NCBI GenBank assembly: GCA_947444925.1 | Contig: CANFBW010000016.1 | Location: 1 to 59,184, forward strand | Origin: Flavobacteriales bacterium | GTDB lineage: Bacteria; Bacteroidota; Bacteroidia; Flavobacteriales_C; GCA-002722245 | Direction: 5' to 3' | Length of the DNA: 59,184 nt | Shown: positions 43,891-53,400 of the stretch, piece by piece | How the letters are laid out: each line of letters starts with the position of its first letter | How positions within the stretch are numbered: position 1 is the first letter of the stretch | Notes under the pieces: model-generated | The model's input: only the letters and a program-made list of their open reading frames with translations | Database searches by the model: none | What the model was told of the DNA's origin: nothing | Position numbers and translations under genes: made by a program

Positions 43891-45191
43891 TGACTGCTTT
43901 TCAAAATATCATTGATTTTCTTTCGCTGAAAGAAGCAAATGTGCGCTATGTGGTATTGGGTACAATATTGTTGAGCGTTGCTTCATCGGTGATTGGTTGT
44001 TTTGCTTTACTGCGCAAACGCGCCTTAATTGTTGACTCTATATCTCATTCAATTTTGCCAGGTGTGTGCATAGGTTTTATGGTTTCGGGTACCAAAGATC
44101 CATTTTTTTTATTGGCAGGCGCCATGCTTACAGGTTGGTTGTCCATTTACTTTATCGACATTATCACGCGCTATTCTAAAATAAAAGCAGATACAGCGAT
44201 CGGTTTAAATTTGTCGGTGTTTTTTGCTGTCGGAATTTTGCTACTGACAGTGATTCAAAATTCGGGAAACCCTAACCAGTCTGGTTTGTCAGACTTTCTG
44301 TTTGGAAAGGCAGCCACCATGGTGCTAGCGGATCTTTACGTTTTTGGCGGTATGGCTTTGTTTGTCATCTCTGGTGTTGCGTTATTTTACAAGCAATTTG
44401 TGTTGCTGTCATTCGACTTGCATTTTGCGAAAACCATTGGATTGAACATTAAATTTTACGAATTTATTTTGTCGATTCTCACCGTAATGGCTGTTGCCAT
44501 TGGTATACAAACAGTGGGGGTGGTGCTGATGGCGGCAATGCTGATTACACCCGCTGCGACGGCTCGGTATTGGACTGATAACTTGCGCAAAATGTTGGTC
44601 ATCGCTGCTGTGATTGGCGCCTTGTCAGGCATTGTTGGCGCCTTTATTTCGTACTCCTATGAAAATATGCCCACAGGTCCTTGGATCGTTATTGTTTTTT
44701 CTTTGATAGCCATGTTGTCGATGATTTTTTCGCCCAAAAAAGGCATTGTTGCCAAATGGATGCGTCAGCGCAGGAATGCGCACAAAATGATGGAAGACAA
44801 TATTCTTAAAGCCTTTTACCATTTGGGTGAAAAGGAAGGAGATTTTTTCAAAAAAAGAACGGTGGAAGACCTTATGGGTTTGCGTAAATTTGAAAGAAAC
44901 AAATTGTTGAACGGATTGAAATGGCTGAGTGCTGAAAACACAATAGTGCACATCAATAATACTTACGTGTTGTCAAAAAGAGGAAAAGCAACAGGTGCTA
45001 GAATTGTGAAAATACACCGTTTGTGGGAACTGTATTTAAAAAAATATTTGCGTGTGGCCGACGATCATGTGCACGACGATGCCGAAACCATTGAGCACAT
45101 CATCACGCCTGAGCTAGAAATACAATTGGAAAAATTATTGGACTATCCAACAGAAGACCAGCACAACCAAAAAATTCCTTATTCAAAATAA
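43890..45191 (+). CDS. Metal ABC permease fused to a DtxR-like C-terminal domain
   Basis: 433 aa. Residues ~15-285 are an ABC-3 family permease (8-9 helices; ALIVDSISHSILPGVCIGFM, and later AAMLITPAATARYWTDNL). Residues ~300-433 resemble DtxR: a winged-HTH-like part (EDLMGLRKFERNKLLNGLKW) and the dimerisation/metal helix VKIHRLWELYLKKYLRVADD with HVHDDAETIEHIITPELEIQ. The tail would lie in the cytoplasm and may sense metal or gate transport. Similar fusions are known in Bacteroidota, Chlamydiae and spirochaetes. Confidence 0.9.
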   Translation: MTAFQNIIDFLSLKEANVRYVVLGTILLSVASSVIGCFALLRKRALIVDSISHSILPGVCIGFMVSGTKDPFFLLAGAMLTGWLSIYFIDIITRYSKIKADTAIGLNLSVFFAVGILLLTVIQNSGNPNQSGLSDFLFGKAATMVLADLYVFGGMALFVISGVALFYKQFVLLSFDLHFAKTIGLNIKFYEFILSILTVMAVAIGIQTVGVVLMAAMLITPAATARYWTDNLRKMLVIAAVIGALSGIVGAFISYSYENMPTGPWIVIVFSLIAMLSMIFSPKKGIVAKWMRQRRNAHKMMEDNILKAFYHLGEKEGDFFKKRTVEDLMGLRKFERNKLLNGLKWLSAENTIVHINNTYVLSKRGKATGARIVKIHRLWELYLKKYLRVADDHVHDDAETIEHIITPELEIQLEKLLDYPTEDQHNQKIPYSK

Positions 45192-45192
45192 T

Positions 45193-46059
45193 ATGGATTT
45201 AGTCATTATCATCACTGCTTGTTTGGTTGCTGTTACCAGTAGCATCATTGGCTGTTTTTTGATTTTGCGCAAGATGGCGATGGTCGGCGATGCGATTTCA
45301 CATTCTGTTTTGCCAGGCATTGTAATTGCCTTTATGCTGGGGGGTACTTTGGGTTCGTGGTATTTGCTTTTGGGGGCTGCTGCCTTCGGCATTCTGACTA
45401 CTTTTTTAATAGAATTTTTTAATAAAAGGGGAGGGATGCAGCACGACGCCACCATTGGTGTTGTATTTACGTCACTCTTTGCTTTGGGAATTATTTTGGT
45501 GACGGTTTATGCGCGCGATGTTGATATTGATCAGGATTGCGTTCTATACGGAGAGTTGGATCACGTTGCTTTTGAAGAAGGGAAAAACATATTTGGACTC
45601 CTAATTCCTTATACCATATTGCGCCTGTCGGTGATGTTGCTTTGCGTTTTGGCCTTGGTTGTTTTTGGTTATCGCGGATTGTTTTTAACCACGTTTGATC
45701 CGGCTTATGCCGCTACGATAGGTATTTCAGTAATGGCGTGGCACTATATTTTAATGGCGGCGGTATCCTTGTCAACCGTGCTTTCTTTCGGGTCGGTGGG
45801 CGCTATTTTGGTGGTGGCTTTTTTAATCACACCTCCTGCAACTGCTTATTTGCTAAGTGATAAATTGAAGCAAATGATTTTGTTGTCTTTGGTTTTTGGT
45901 GTGAGTGGATCTGTCGTTGGCTACTATTTCGCAGCGGCTATCGATGGCGCTACATCGGCTGCTATTGCTAGTGTTTTGGGTGCGCAATTCATTGTTGTTT
46001 TTGCTTTCAAAGCCGTGCAGAAAAAATATTTCTCTGCGCCAAATATACCAGTGGTTTAA
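45193..46059 (+). CDS. Second metal ABC permease
   Basis: 288 aa ABC-3 family permease with 7-9 helices (KMAMVGDAISHSVLPGIVIA, later GAILVVAFLITPPATAYLL). Pairs with the fused permease to form a heterodimeric channel. Starts 1 bp after the previous stop. The 290-bp gap after it holds no gene I can recognise. Confidence 0.92.
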   Translation: MDLVIIITACLVAVTSSIIGCFLILRKMAMVGDAISHSVLPGIVIAFMLGGTLGSWYLLLGAAAFGILTTFLIEFFNKRGGMQHDATIGVVFTSLFALGIILVTVYARDVDIDQDCVLYGELDHVAFEEGKNIFGLLIPYTILRLSVMLLCVLALVVFGYRGLFLTTFDPAYAATIGISVMAWHYILMAAVSLSTVLSFGSVGAILVVAFLITPPATAYLLSDKLKQMILLSLVFGVSGSVVGYYFAAAIDGATSAAIASVLGAQFIVVFAFKAVQKKYFSAPNIPVV

Positions 46060-46303
46060 TTTCTTTTTTGAAGTTTTAAATTGACCAGGTATAGCATGAA
46101 TGTGTTTGTTTGGATCTGAAAGTGAATTTGCCTGTCAGTGTTAAAGCTTTAATTTCGCCAGACATTTTAGGAATAATTTGATCAAGTAATTGTGTTTGTT
46201 GAACGCATGTGTTTTTATTTGTGACGATTTTGTGGCGCGGTGCTGCAGTGTATAAATAGAAAGTTGTAAAATACTTGTCGTGCACGCTGCAGAAAATACA
46301 CTT

Positions 46304-46311
46304 ATCTTTGT
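46304..46311 (+). promoter_or_regulatory. -7 promoter box of the DbpA-like gene
   Basis: TATCTTTG, 45 bp before the ATG at 46357; no TTTG at the expected -33 position. Confidence 0.5.
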
Positions 46312-46356
46312 GTTCTTAGCGCTGCGGTTGTAGCTCAAGTATTAAAAATAATGATC

Positions 46357-47724
46357 ATGACTTTTTCTGAACTGGGCTTAAACGCTGCCTTATTGCAATC
46401 TCTTGAAGAAAATAAAATTTTAACACCTACAGAAATACAGGAAAAAGTAATTCCTTTTGTGTTGAGTACGCGCAAAAATTTGGTAGGTGTTTCGCAAACA
46501 GGAACCGGAAAGACAGCGGCCTTTGGTTTGCCAATTTTACAACTTATCAATCCGCATTTAATACAAACGCAAGTACTGGTGATTGTGCCTACACGTGAGT
46601 TGGCGCAGCAGGTGGCGAAAGATTTATTTGTGTTTTCGCGTTACATTGTACGCATTCATACGGAGGCTTTATTTGGCGGGAAGAAAGTAGAAGAACAAAT
46701 TAAAAAATTAGCAACACCCAAGCATATTTTGGTGGCCACACCGGGCCGACTCGTTGATTTAATGAATAGAAAAATAGTGGATCTATCGCATCTTAAATTT
46801 TTGGTGATGGATGAAGCCGATGAGATGTTGCGCATGGGATTCAAGGCTGATGTGGAAAGAGTGTTGCGCGCTTGCAAACCTGCTGTGCGCAAGTTTTTGT
46901 TTACTTCAACCATGCCTGCTGAAATCAAAGAAGTAGCGCGACAATATTTGGGTGAGGGTGTGGATGAAATTCACATTAAACCGCAGGAATTTGTCAATAG
47001 AAATATTGCGCACCAATACATCGCGTATGCTTTCGGTTACAAATTTGAATTTTTAAAAAGCTATTTGTTGCAGCATCCCGAAGAGCGCGGAATTGTTTTT
47101 TGTAGAACACAAGCTGCGGTCAAATTACTGCAACAACAGTTGACAGGATGTGACATTAATGCGGGTTCTTTGTACGGCGATTTGAGTCAATTTGAACGCG
47201 ATAAAGTGATGTCGGCTTTCAAAGGAAAACGCATTCAAGTGCTTGTTGCTACTGACGTTGCAGCGCGTGGTCTTGACGTTGCTGATTTAAATTTTGTGGT
47301 GCATTATCATTTGGCAGAGAACGAAGCGCAATATGTGAATCGCAGCGGACGAACGGCGCGCGCAGGTAAAACAGGAGTGTCTATTTCAATGGTGCAAGAC
47401 GACGAATTGTTTCAAATAAAAGAAATAGAAGAGGTTATTAAAGTTCAGTTTTCTCCAGTGAAATTAAATGTAGAGATAGCGAAAGCGCTTTCTATTGATT
47501 TGGAATTGAAGATCAACATTGGCACGCGGCATGAACTCAATATTGCATCCTTTAAAGAATTTTTATTGGAGCACTGTGGTTTGAAAGACGAGGCGATTCG
47601 CGACGTGAAATTGTACCGTGCAGAATGCACTTTCGTGATTGATTCGCGCTACGAAAATCAGTTGATGAAGAACATTCACAATGCCAAGTTTTTTCACCAG
47701 CGAATAGTGGTAGAGAAAGTGTAA
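46357..47724 (+). CDS. dbpA: DEAD-box RNA helicase with DbpA-type RNA-binding tail
   Basis: 455 aa from ATG 46357. Motifs SQTGTGKTAAFG, PTRELAQQ, DEAD, TSTMPAE, RGLDVADL and VNRSGRTARAG. The last ~70 residues (LNIASFKEFLLEHCGLKDEA, then CTFVIDSRYENQ) look like the DbpA RRM that binds 23S rRNA hairpin 92. Likely acts in 50S assembly. The subfamily is inferred; CsdA/DeaD is the alternative. Confidence 0.85.
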   Translation: MTFSELGLNAALLQSLEENKILTPTEIQEKVIPFVLSTRKNLVGVSQTGTGKTAAFGLPILQLINPHLIQTQVLVIVPTRELAQQVAKDLFVFSRYIVRIHTEALFGGKKVEEQIKKLATPKHILVATPGRLVDLMNRKIVDLSHLKFLVMDEADEMLRMGFKADVERVLRACKPAVRKFLFTSTMPAEIKEVARQYLGEGVDEIHIKPQEFVNRNIAHQYIAYAFGYKFEFLKSYLLQHPEERGIVFCRTQAAVKLLQQQLTGCDINAGSLYGDLSQFERDKVMSAFKGKRIQVLVATDVAARGLDVADLNFVVHYHLAENEAQYVNRSGRTARAGKTGVSISMVQDDELFQIKEIEEVIKVQFSPVKLNVEIAKALSIDLELKINIGTRHELNIASFKEFLLEHCGLKDEAIRDVKLYRAECTFVIDSRYENQLMKNIHNAKFFHQRIVVEKV

Positions 47725-47743
47725 TTGTTCTTGCGCAACAATT
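47723..47743. terminator. Small hairpin between convergent dbpA and pruA
   Basis: AATTGTT (47723-47729) pairs with AACAATT (47737-47743) and spans both stop codons. AT-rich without T-runs, so a weak terminator at best. Confidence 0.4.
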
Positions 47744-49364
47744 AATCCATAAATGGGTACGGGTAATTTTTGGGCGGATTTAAATTTTCTTTGATCGTGC
47801 GTGCGCTAACCCATCGCAGCAAATTGATGTAAGATCCGGCCTTGTCATTGGTGCCCGAACTACGCGCTCCGCCAAATGGTTGCTGGTTCACTACTGCTCC
47901 GGTTGGTTTGTCGTTGATGTAAATGTTTCCCGCCGAGTTCTCTAATGCTTTTAACGCTTGTAAAAGCGCGAATTTATCCTCGGAAATAATGGCGCCGGTT
48001 AGTGCGTATTCACTTGTTTCATCAACTAGTTTCAATGTTTCTTCGTATTGATCGTCGTCGTAAACATAAATGGTGAGAACAGGGCCGAAGATCTCTTCGC
48101 ACATCGTTTTGAATTTTGGATTTGTGGTAAGCACCACTGTGGGTTCAATGAAATAGCCTTTGCTGTCGTCGTATCCACCGCCAATTAAAATCTCAGCATC
48201 TTCTGAAGCTTTGATGTATTGAAGGTAAGTGGCTATTCTATTGTAAGCCCTTTTGTCGATCACTGCGTTAATGAAATTTTCAAAGTTTTCAGGTGGTCCC
48301 ATTTTAAACGAAGCGATGTCTTTCAAAAGACCTTCTTTTACAGCAGGCCATATTGAATTAGGGATATAGGCGCGTGATGCCGCCGAACATTTTTGTCCTT
48401 GATACTCAAAAGCGCCGCGTGCAAGCGCTGTAATGAGCACGCGAATATCGGCCGAGTGATGGGCCATTACAAAATCTTTTCCTCCCGTTTCACCCACGAT
48501 GCGTGGATAGGTTTTGTAAATGTCGATATTGTTACCAATTGTTTTCCAAAGTGATTTGAAAACTTTTGTAGAACCAGTGAAGTGTAAACCTGCGAAATTT
48601 TTGTCGTTGAAAATCACCTCGCCAACTTCGGGGCCGTCGGCAATAACCATGTTGACAACGCCGTCAGGCAAACCAGCTTCTTTAAATATCTCCATTAAAA
48701 AATAGGCAGAGTAGGCTTGCGCTTCATTGGGTTTCCACACGATGGTATTTCCCATTAGGGCTGGTGCTGCAAATAAATTTCCGGCAATGGCGGTGAAGTT
48801 GAAGGGTGTTAGCGCGAAAACAAATCCTTCAAGAGGGCGGTACTCCACTTGGTTGCTGATTTCAACAGTAGATGAAGGTTGGTCGGCGTAAATTTTTTCA
48901 AGAAAATACACGTTGAAACGCAGGAAATCGGCGAGTTCACAAGCGGCATCGATCTCTGCCTGATACGCGTTTTTTGATTGACCAAGCATGGTGCTGGCCA
49001 AAATTTTATATCGCCATTTTTCAGATACGAGGTCGGCCGCTTTTAAAAATATTTTTGCTCTTTCTGTCCATGGCATCGCGCTCCATTTTGCCTTTGCGGC
49101 AAGGGCGGCGTCAATTGCCATTTGCACATGTTCTCTGTTGCCAACAGCATAAGTTCCTATTTGATGCTGTAAATCGTGCGGCGGAAAAATCGCGATTTTT
49201 TTACCACTGTGTATTTCTTTTCCACAAATGTACAATGGAACATTGATGTGCTGTGTTCTCAAATACGCGATCTCTTCTTGAAGTAGTTTTCTTTCTTTGC
49301 TTTCAGGAGCAAAAGAGTAAGTGATTTCATTTTCGGGTATTGGGAAATGAAAGGCGTTGTTCAT
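47742..49364 (-). CDS. pruA: 1-pyrroline-5-carboxylate dehydrogenase
   Basis: 540 aa aldehyde dehydrogenase. Oxidises P5C/glutamate semialdehyde to glutamate with NAD+ in proline catabolism. Catalytic Cys in YQGQKCSAASRAYIP, Glu in VGETGGKDFVM, and the P5CDH-type end GARSSGTNDKAGS. A monofunctional enzyme; the proline dehydrogenase domain is not in this window. Followed on the same strand (upstream) by apaG at a 4-bp gap. Confidence 0.95.
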   Translation of the reverse strand: MNNAFHFPIPENEITYSFAPESKERKLLQEEIAYLRTQHINVPLYICGKEIHSGKKIAIFPPHDLQHQIGTYAVGNREHVQMAIDAALAAKAKWSAMPWTERAKIFLKAADLVSEKWRYKILASTMLGQSKNAYQAEIDAACELADFLRFNVYFLEKIYADQPSSTVEISNQVEYRPLEGFVFALTPFNFTAIAGNLFAAPALMGNTIVWKPNEAQAYSAYFLMEIFKEAGLPDGVVNMVIADGPEVGEVIFNDKNFAGLHFTGSTKVFKSLWKTIGNNIDIYKTYPRIVGETGGKDFVMAHHSADIRVLITALARGAFEYQGQKCSAASRAYIPNSIWPAVKEGLLKDIASFKMGPPENFENFINAVIDKRAYNRIATYLQYIKASEDAEILIGGGYDDSKGYFIEPTVVLTTNPKFKTMCEEIFGPVLTIYVYDDDQYEETLKLVDETSEYALTGAIISEDKFALLQALKALENSAGNIYINDKPTGAVVNQQPFGGARSSGTNDKAGSYINLLRWVSARTIKENLNPPKNYPYPFMD

Positions 49365-49368
49365 GGTT

Positions 49369-49755
49369 TTAGTTTAATACAAATTTTGCAAGCAGATCGA
49401 ATTTTGGAATGTACACATCAAAGTCTTCCCCCGTGTCGAGGTTTTGAAAAGTATAGTGTCCTTCCATGGTGCCAATTCCTGTTTTTAAATCTGTGCCAGA
49501 TTCATAGCGGTATTCCTCCCCAGGATGTAAAATGGGTTGTTGTCCCACCACACCATCGCCTTCTACTTCGAGTTGTTCGCCAACAGAGTCCATGATATAC
49601 CAATTGCGTGAAAGCAATTGCACGCGGTATTCCCCTAAATTTTTAATGGTGATTTTGTATGCGAATACAAAAACGCCTTCGCGCGGCATGGAATGTTTTT
49701 CTTTGAAAATTGATTCCACCGTGACTTCTATATTTTCTGTTATAAGTTTTTCCAT
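49369..49755 (-). CDS. apaG: ApaG (CorD) domain protein
   Basis: 128 aa, family length. Fibronectin-III-like fold: FVFAYKITIKNLGEYRVQLL, RNWYIMDSVGEQLEVEGDGV, and GTMEGHYTFQNLDTGEDFDV. The GxGVVG glycine motif is visible. ApaG is tied to Co2+/Mg2+ homeostasis and diadenosine tetraphosphate levels; molecular role uncertain. Confidence 0.93.
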   Translation of the reverse strand: MEKLITENIEVTVESIFKEKHSMPREGVFVFAYKITIKNLGEYRVQLLSRNWYIMDSVGEQLEVEGDGVVGQQPILHPGEEYRYESGTDLKTGIGTMEGHYTFQNLDTGEDFDVYIPKFDLLAKFVLN

Positions 49756-49765
49756 AGTGTTGCTG

Positions 49766-51061
49766 CTATCTTAACGCACTTTTTATCAAAGAGGTTCCAA
49801 GTAACTGATAATAATCTCCGACAACACTTTTGAAATACACCAATACTTGGTAAACGTTTTCGGTTTGGTAGAAATTGCCTTCGTAGTATGCTTCGTCGGG
49901 TTTTGTTTCTTTATCGCGATGTACCACGTATTTATAGTTGTAGTAGCCTTGTTTGAGCAGTAGTGTTGTTTCGTAAGATTTGTTTTCTTCGTTGTATTTC
50001 ATTTTTGCTTCTGGTAAAAATTCCCAGTTGCTGAGTTGTCCAAAAACATAAACATTGCCGTCACTTAGTGCTTTGTCGGCATTGAGTTTAAAATGAACAT
50101 AGGTGTAGTCGGCCTCAATTTCGGCGCGATTGCCTTCCTGCACTTCAATGCTGAGTTCACCGTTGAGGTCACCGTAAAAGCGGTATTGTTTAAAGTTGCG
50201 CTTGTCGTCAGCCTTCAATAGTGTATGGTAAATGTGATCGGTAAATTCGTAGGTTAATACTCTTTCAGATTGAAAGCGCAGCGATCGTGTATCGAAGTAA
50301 CGCCATTCATTTCCCGCAGGAAAATTATTTTCGCCGTCATAATTGTAGTTAAGGGCATCGTTGCTGATGAAGCGTGGTTTCAATCCGCTTACAGCCTGAC
50401 TCCAATTGTAATTTTGCAACAGTACTACTTTGAATTCGGTGAAGGGATCGGTGATGTTGATTTGGCCGGCAGTGAGTATATTGAAATCCAATTCGTGCTT
50501 GTAGTATTGTTCACTCGGAATGCTTGATGCGCGCAAATTGGCTTGTACTTCCAACTGATCGTCGAGTACCATAAAGCGCATGGTCAGCACTACATTGTCG
50601 GGGTTGTAATCTTGGTATACTTTAACAAGGTAATTGCCCGATTTGGTGATTTGAAAATTCTCATGTGGAAAGGCTACAGAATAGTGAATGTATTTTTGAA
50701 AAGTGTTGAACGAATATTCGTAGCCCGAAATATTTTCTTCGGAGTAGCCTTTGAGGTAATCAGAAGTAAACATATTGTTGGTTGGTTGCCAGTCGGGAGT
50801 GCAATGCACTATTGTATAAGTGTAGTTGTTGATGGCGGGACTCAAATCGTCAAAACTCAACAAGAATTGTTCTCCCGAATTGAGGGCAATGATGGGAAAA
50901 GAAAGCTGAAATGTTTTGGGGTGAAGCAGTGGAGTGCGGATGTTTTTTTTGTAAATATGATTGTCGTAACGCAAGTATTGATCACTGTAATAGCCCGTGT
51001 CGACAGCTGTTTGAGCGAAGATGTAGAGTGGGCAAATCAATGCGAATAGGGCTGCTTTCAT
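49766..51061 (-). CDS. Type IX secretion plug-like protein (DUF5103)
   Basis: 431 aa with signal peptide (ALFALICPLYIFAQ). Matches DUF5103 as I recall it: YLRYDNHIYKKNIRTPLLHP, IALNSGEQFLLSFDDLSP, NYTYTIVHCTPDWQPTN and GNYLVKVYQDYNPDNVVLTM. The C-terminal ~110 residues look like an Ig/CBM48-like domain (VYVFGQLSNWEFLPEAKM). The family contains the Plug protein that closes the SprA translocon. Agrees with the two T9SS cargos in the window. Confidence 0.82.
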   Translation of the reverse strand: MKAALFALICPLYIFAQTAVDTGYYSDQYLRYDNHIYKKNIRTPLLHPKTFQLSFPIIALNSGEQFLLSFDDLSPAINNYTYTIVHCTPDWQPTNNMFTSDYLKGYSEENISGYEYSFNTFQKYIHYSVAFPHENFQITKSGNYLVKVYQDYNPDNVVLTMRFMVLDDQLEVQANLRASSIPSEQYYKHELDFNILTAGQINITDPFTEFKVVLLQNYNWSQAVSGLKPRFISNDALNYNYDGENNFPAGNEWRYFDTRSLRFQSERVLTYEFTDHIYHTLLKADDKRNFKQYRFYGDLNGELSIEVQEGNRAEIEADYTYVHFKLNADKALSDGNVYVFGQLSNWEFLPEAKMKYNEENKSYETTLLLKQGYYNYKYVVHRDKETKPDEAYYEGNFYQTENVYQVLVYFKSVVGDYYQLLGTSLIKSALR

Positions 51062-51092
51062 TTCAATATACTTTCAAAAACCGCACCATGTT

Positions 51093-53396
51093 TTATAAGG
51101 GAGCAGCGGTGGAATCTACAATCACATCTTCAATTTTCAACGAATCCAATTCCACAACGGTGGTGTCAATGCGTGGCACCAATACTCTGCAGTTGTGTGC
51201 TTTCTCAATAGGGAAAGGTTCTTTTGGGTACATGGTTGGTTGTATCGAAGATTTTTTATCGGCATATACTTTTTGTAAAAAGAGTCCAAATACAGGAAGT
51301 GCTGTTTTCATCGCTTCACCAGTGGCTGAGTTTTTAAAGTGAATAACGCGGTCTTCGGCTCCCACCCATGTGCCACCAATGAGATCGCTGGTAACACCAA
51401 CGTACCAGCCGTCGGAATAATTGCTTGACGTTCCTGTTTTACCACCCATTTGGTTGCGCCCAAAAATTGAATATTGAAATAGCGCTTGCGATGTGCCCCT
51501 GTTTTCTTCAACGGTACCGCGAAGCATATAAGACATGAGCCATGCTGTTTCCTCGCTAAGTGCACGTTCTTTTTCAACGGTGAATCGGCCAATTTCTTCG
51601 CCTTTTTGGTTGACTACATGTGTTACTAAAATGGGTTTTACTTTGTATCCTCCATTGATGAAAGGCGCATAGGAAGAAGTCAATTCAATTAGTGAAACAT
51701 CATTGGAGCCCAGGCCAATTGACGGAACTGGTTCAAGGGGACTATTGATGCCACATTTTTTTGCGGTTTCAGCAACGTTTTCAGGGCCACATTCCAAGGT
51801 CAATTGTACGGCGATACTGTTGATCGAATTGGCCATAGCTTGGCGCAAGGTGAGTGTGTCATAAGAAAAAACGCGACTCGCATTTTTAGGTTCCCAAATG
51901 TGGTGCACACCATTTTCGTCGTATTCGTGACGAACGTATCTGTCTATGCGCGTGTCGCAGGGACCGCTGCCTTGTTCAAAAGCAGTAGCGTAAACAAAGG
52001 GCTTAAAGGTAGATCCAGGTTGTCTTTTGGCTTGCACAATATGGTCGAACTTCGTGATTTTATAATTCCATCCGCCCACCCAGGTTTTGATGTGTCCATC
52101 TCGGGGATCCATGGTGAAAAATCCGCAACGCAGCATTTTTTTGTAATGCGCAAGTGAGTCCATTGAGCTAATGTTTTCCGTTTTGTATCCTTGATGCGTG
52201 TATACTACACAGCGATGCGGTTTGCGCAAAAAATACATGATGGTGTCTTCGTTTTCCCCCCATTTTTTTTTGAGTCCACGGTAAGCATCGGTTTGTTTGA
52301 TTCCATTTTCAAGAAAATTCGGAATTTCTTGTTTGTTGCCATCAAGCCACGGATTTTGTCCGGCCCACTGTGCATCGAAGCGGCGCTGCAAAGTGGTCAT
52401 GTGCTCGGTGACTGCTTCTTCAGCATGTTTTTGTAAACGCAAATCAATGGTGGTGTAAATTTTTAATCCGTCACTGTAAATATCATAACCATTTTCACTG
52501 CACCATTCGCTGAGTTCCCGCGCCACTGCTGCGCGCACGTACGGTACTTTACAGTCTTCTGAATTTTCAATGTGAAAATCAAGTGCAATGGGGCGAGCCA
52601 TTGCTTTTTTGAAATCATCGTCGGAAATCACTTTGTGTTTTTTCATCAATGACAACACTACGTTACGGCGCTCGAGTGATTTTTCGGGGTGAAGTGCAGG
52701 ACTATAGGTGGTAGTGGCCTTGAGCAAACCAATTAATATAGCCGCTTCGTCGATGCTCAGTTGCTTTGGCGTTTTGTTGAAATAGGTGCGTGCCGCGGTG
52801 TTGATGCCGAAGGCGTTGCTTCCAAAGTCAACAGTGTTCATGTAGAGCAACAAAATTTCATCTTTTGAATAGTTGTCTTCTAATCGTTTGGCCACCATCC
52901 ATTCTTTCAGTTTGGTATTCACTGTGGCAATGCCCGGAATGCAGGTGAGTAGGCCTTTGTTGACTTTTCTGATTTTAAATAAATTTTTCGCCAATTGCTG
53001 ACTGATCGTGCTGGCTCCGCGTTTGTCGCCTTTGATCATGTACCAGAAAATGGAAAGGTTGGCTTGCCAATCAATGCCGTGGTGTTCGTAAAATCGTGCG
53101 TCTTCTGTGGCGACAAGGCCTTTGTAAAATATTGGATTGATGTCTTTGAGTTCAACTGAAGATCTGTTTTCGCGAAAAAACTTGCCAATGAGTTGTCCGT
53201 CTGCTGCATAAATTTCAGAAGCCACCGGAAGGTCGGGATCTTTTAATTCACTTACAGATGGCATACTGCCCACCAACCACAAAAAGTTGTGTTGTATGGT
53301 GAGGTACAAAAATGATACAACGATGATGGTGTAACGGTAGCGTTTTTTAGACCAAATATATTTTGCGCCACTTTTTACTTTGTCGAGAGCTTTCAT
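51093..53396 (-). CDS. Penicillin-binding protein 1A (bifunctional)
   Basis: 767 aa from ATG 53396. One membrane helix near residue 30, a GT51 glycosyltransferase domain (ATEDARFYEHHGIDW, KRGASTISQQLAKNLF) and a transpeptidase domain with SxxK in PGSTFKPFVYATA, SxN in ANSINSIAVQL and KTG in MGGKTGTSSNYSDGW. Polymerises and cross-links peptidoglycan. The open frame extends 15 codons upstream into hemB; the ATG chosen starts 4 bp after the hemB stop. Confidence 0.92.
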   Translation of the reverse strand: MKALDKVKSGAKYIWSKKRYRYTIIVVSFLYLTIQHNFLWLVGSMPSVSELKDPDLPVASEIYAADGQLIGKFFRENRSSVELKDINPIFYKGLVATEDARFYEHHGIDWQANLSIFWYMIKGDKRGASTISQQLAKNLFKIRKVNKGLLTCIPGIATVNTKLKEWMVAKRLEDNYSKDEILLLYMNTVDFGSNAFGINTAARTYFNKTPKQLSIDEAAILIGLLKATTTYSPALHPEKSLERRNVVLSLMKKHKVISDDDFKKAMARPIALDFHIENSEDCKVPYVRAAVARELSEWCSENGYDIYSDGLKIYTTIDLRLQKHAEEAVTEHMTTLQRRFDAQWAGQNPWLDGNKQEIPNFLENGIKQTDAYRGLKKKWGENEDTIMYFLRKPHRCVVYTHQGYKTENISSMDSLAHYKKMLRCGFFTMDPRDGHIKTWVGGWNYKITKFDHIVQAKRQPGSTFKPFVYATAFEQGSGPCDTRIDRYVRHEYDENGVHHIWEPKNASRVFSYDTLTLRQAMANSINSIAVQLTLECGPENVAETAKKCGINSPLEPVPSIGLGSNDVSLIELTSSYAPFINGGYKVKPILVTHVVNQKGEEIGRFTVEKERALSEETAWLMSYMLRGTVEENRGTSQALFQYSIFGRNQMGGKTGTSSNYSDGWYVGVTSDLIGGTWVGAEDRVIHFKNSATGEAMKTALPVFGLFLQKVYADKKSSIQPTMYPKEPFPIEKAHNCRVLVPRIDTTVVELDSLKIEDVIVDSTAAPL

Positions 53397-53400
53397 ACTT

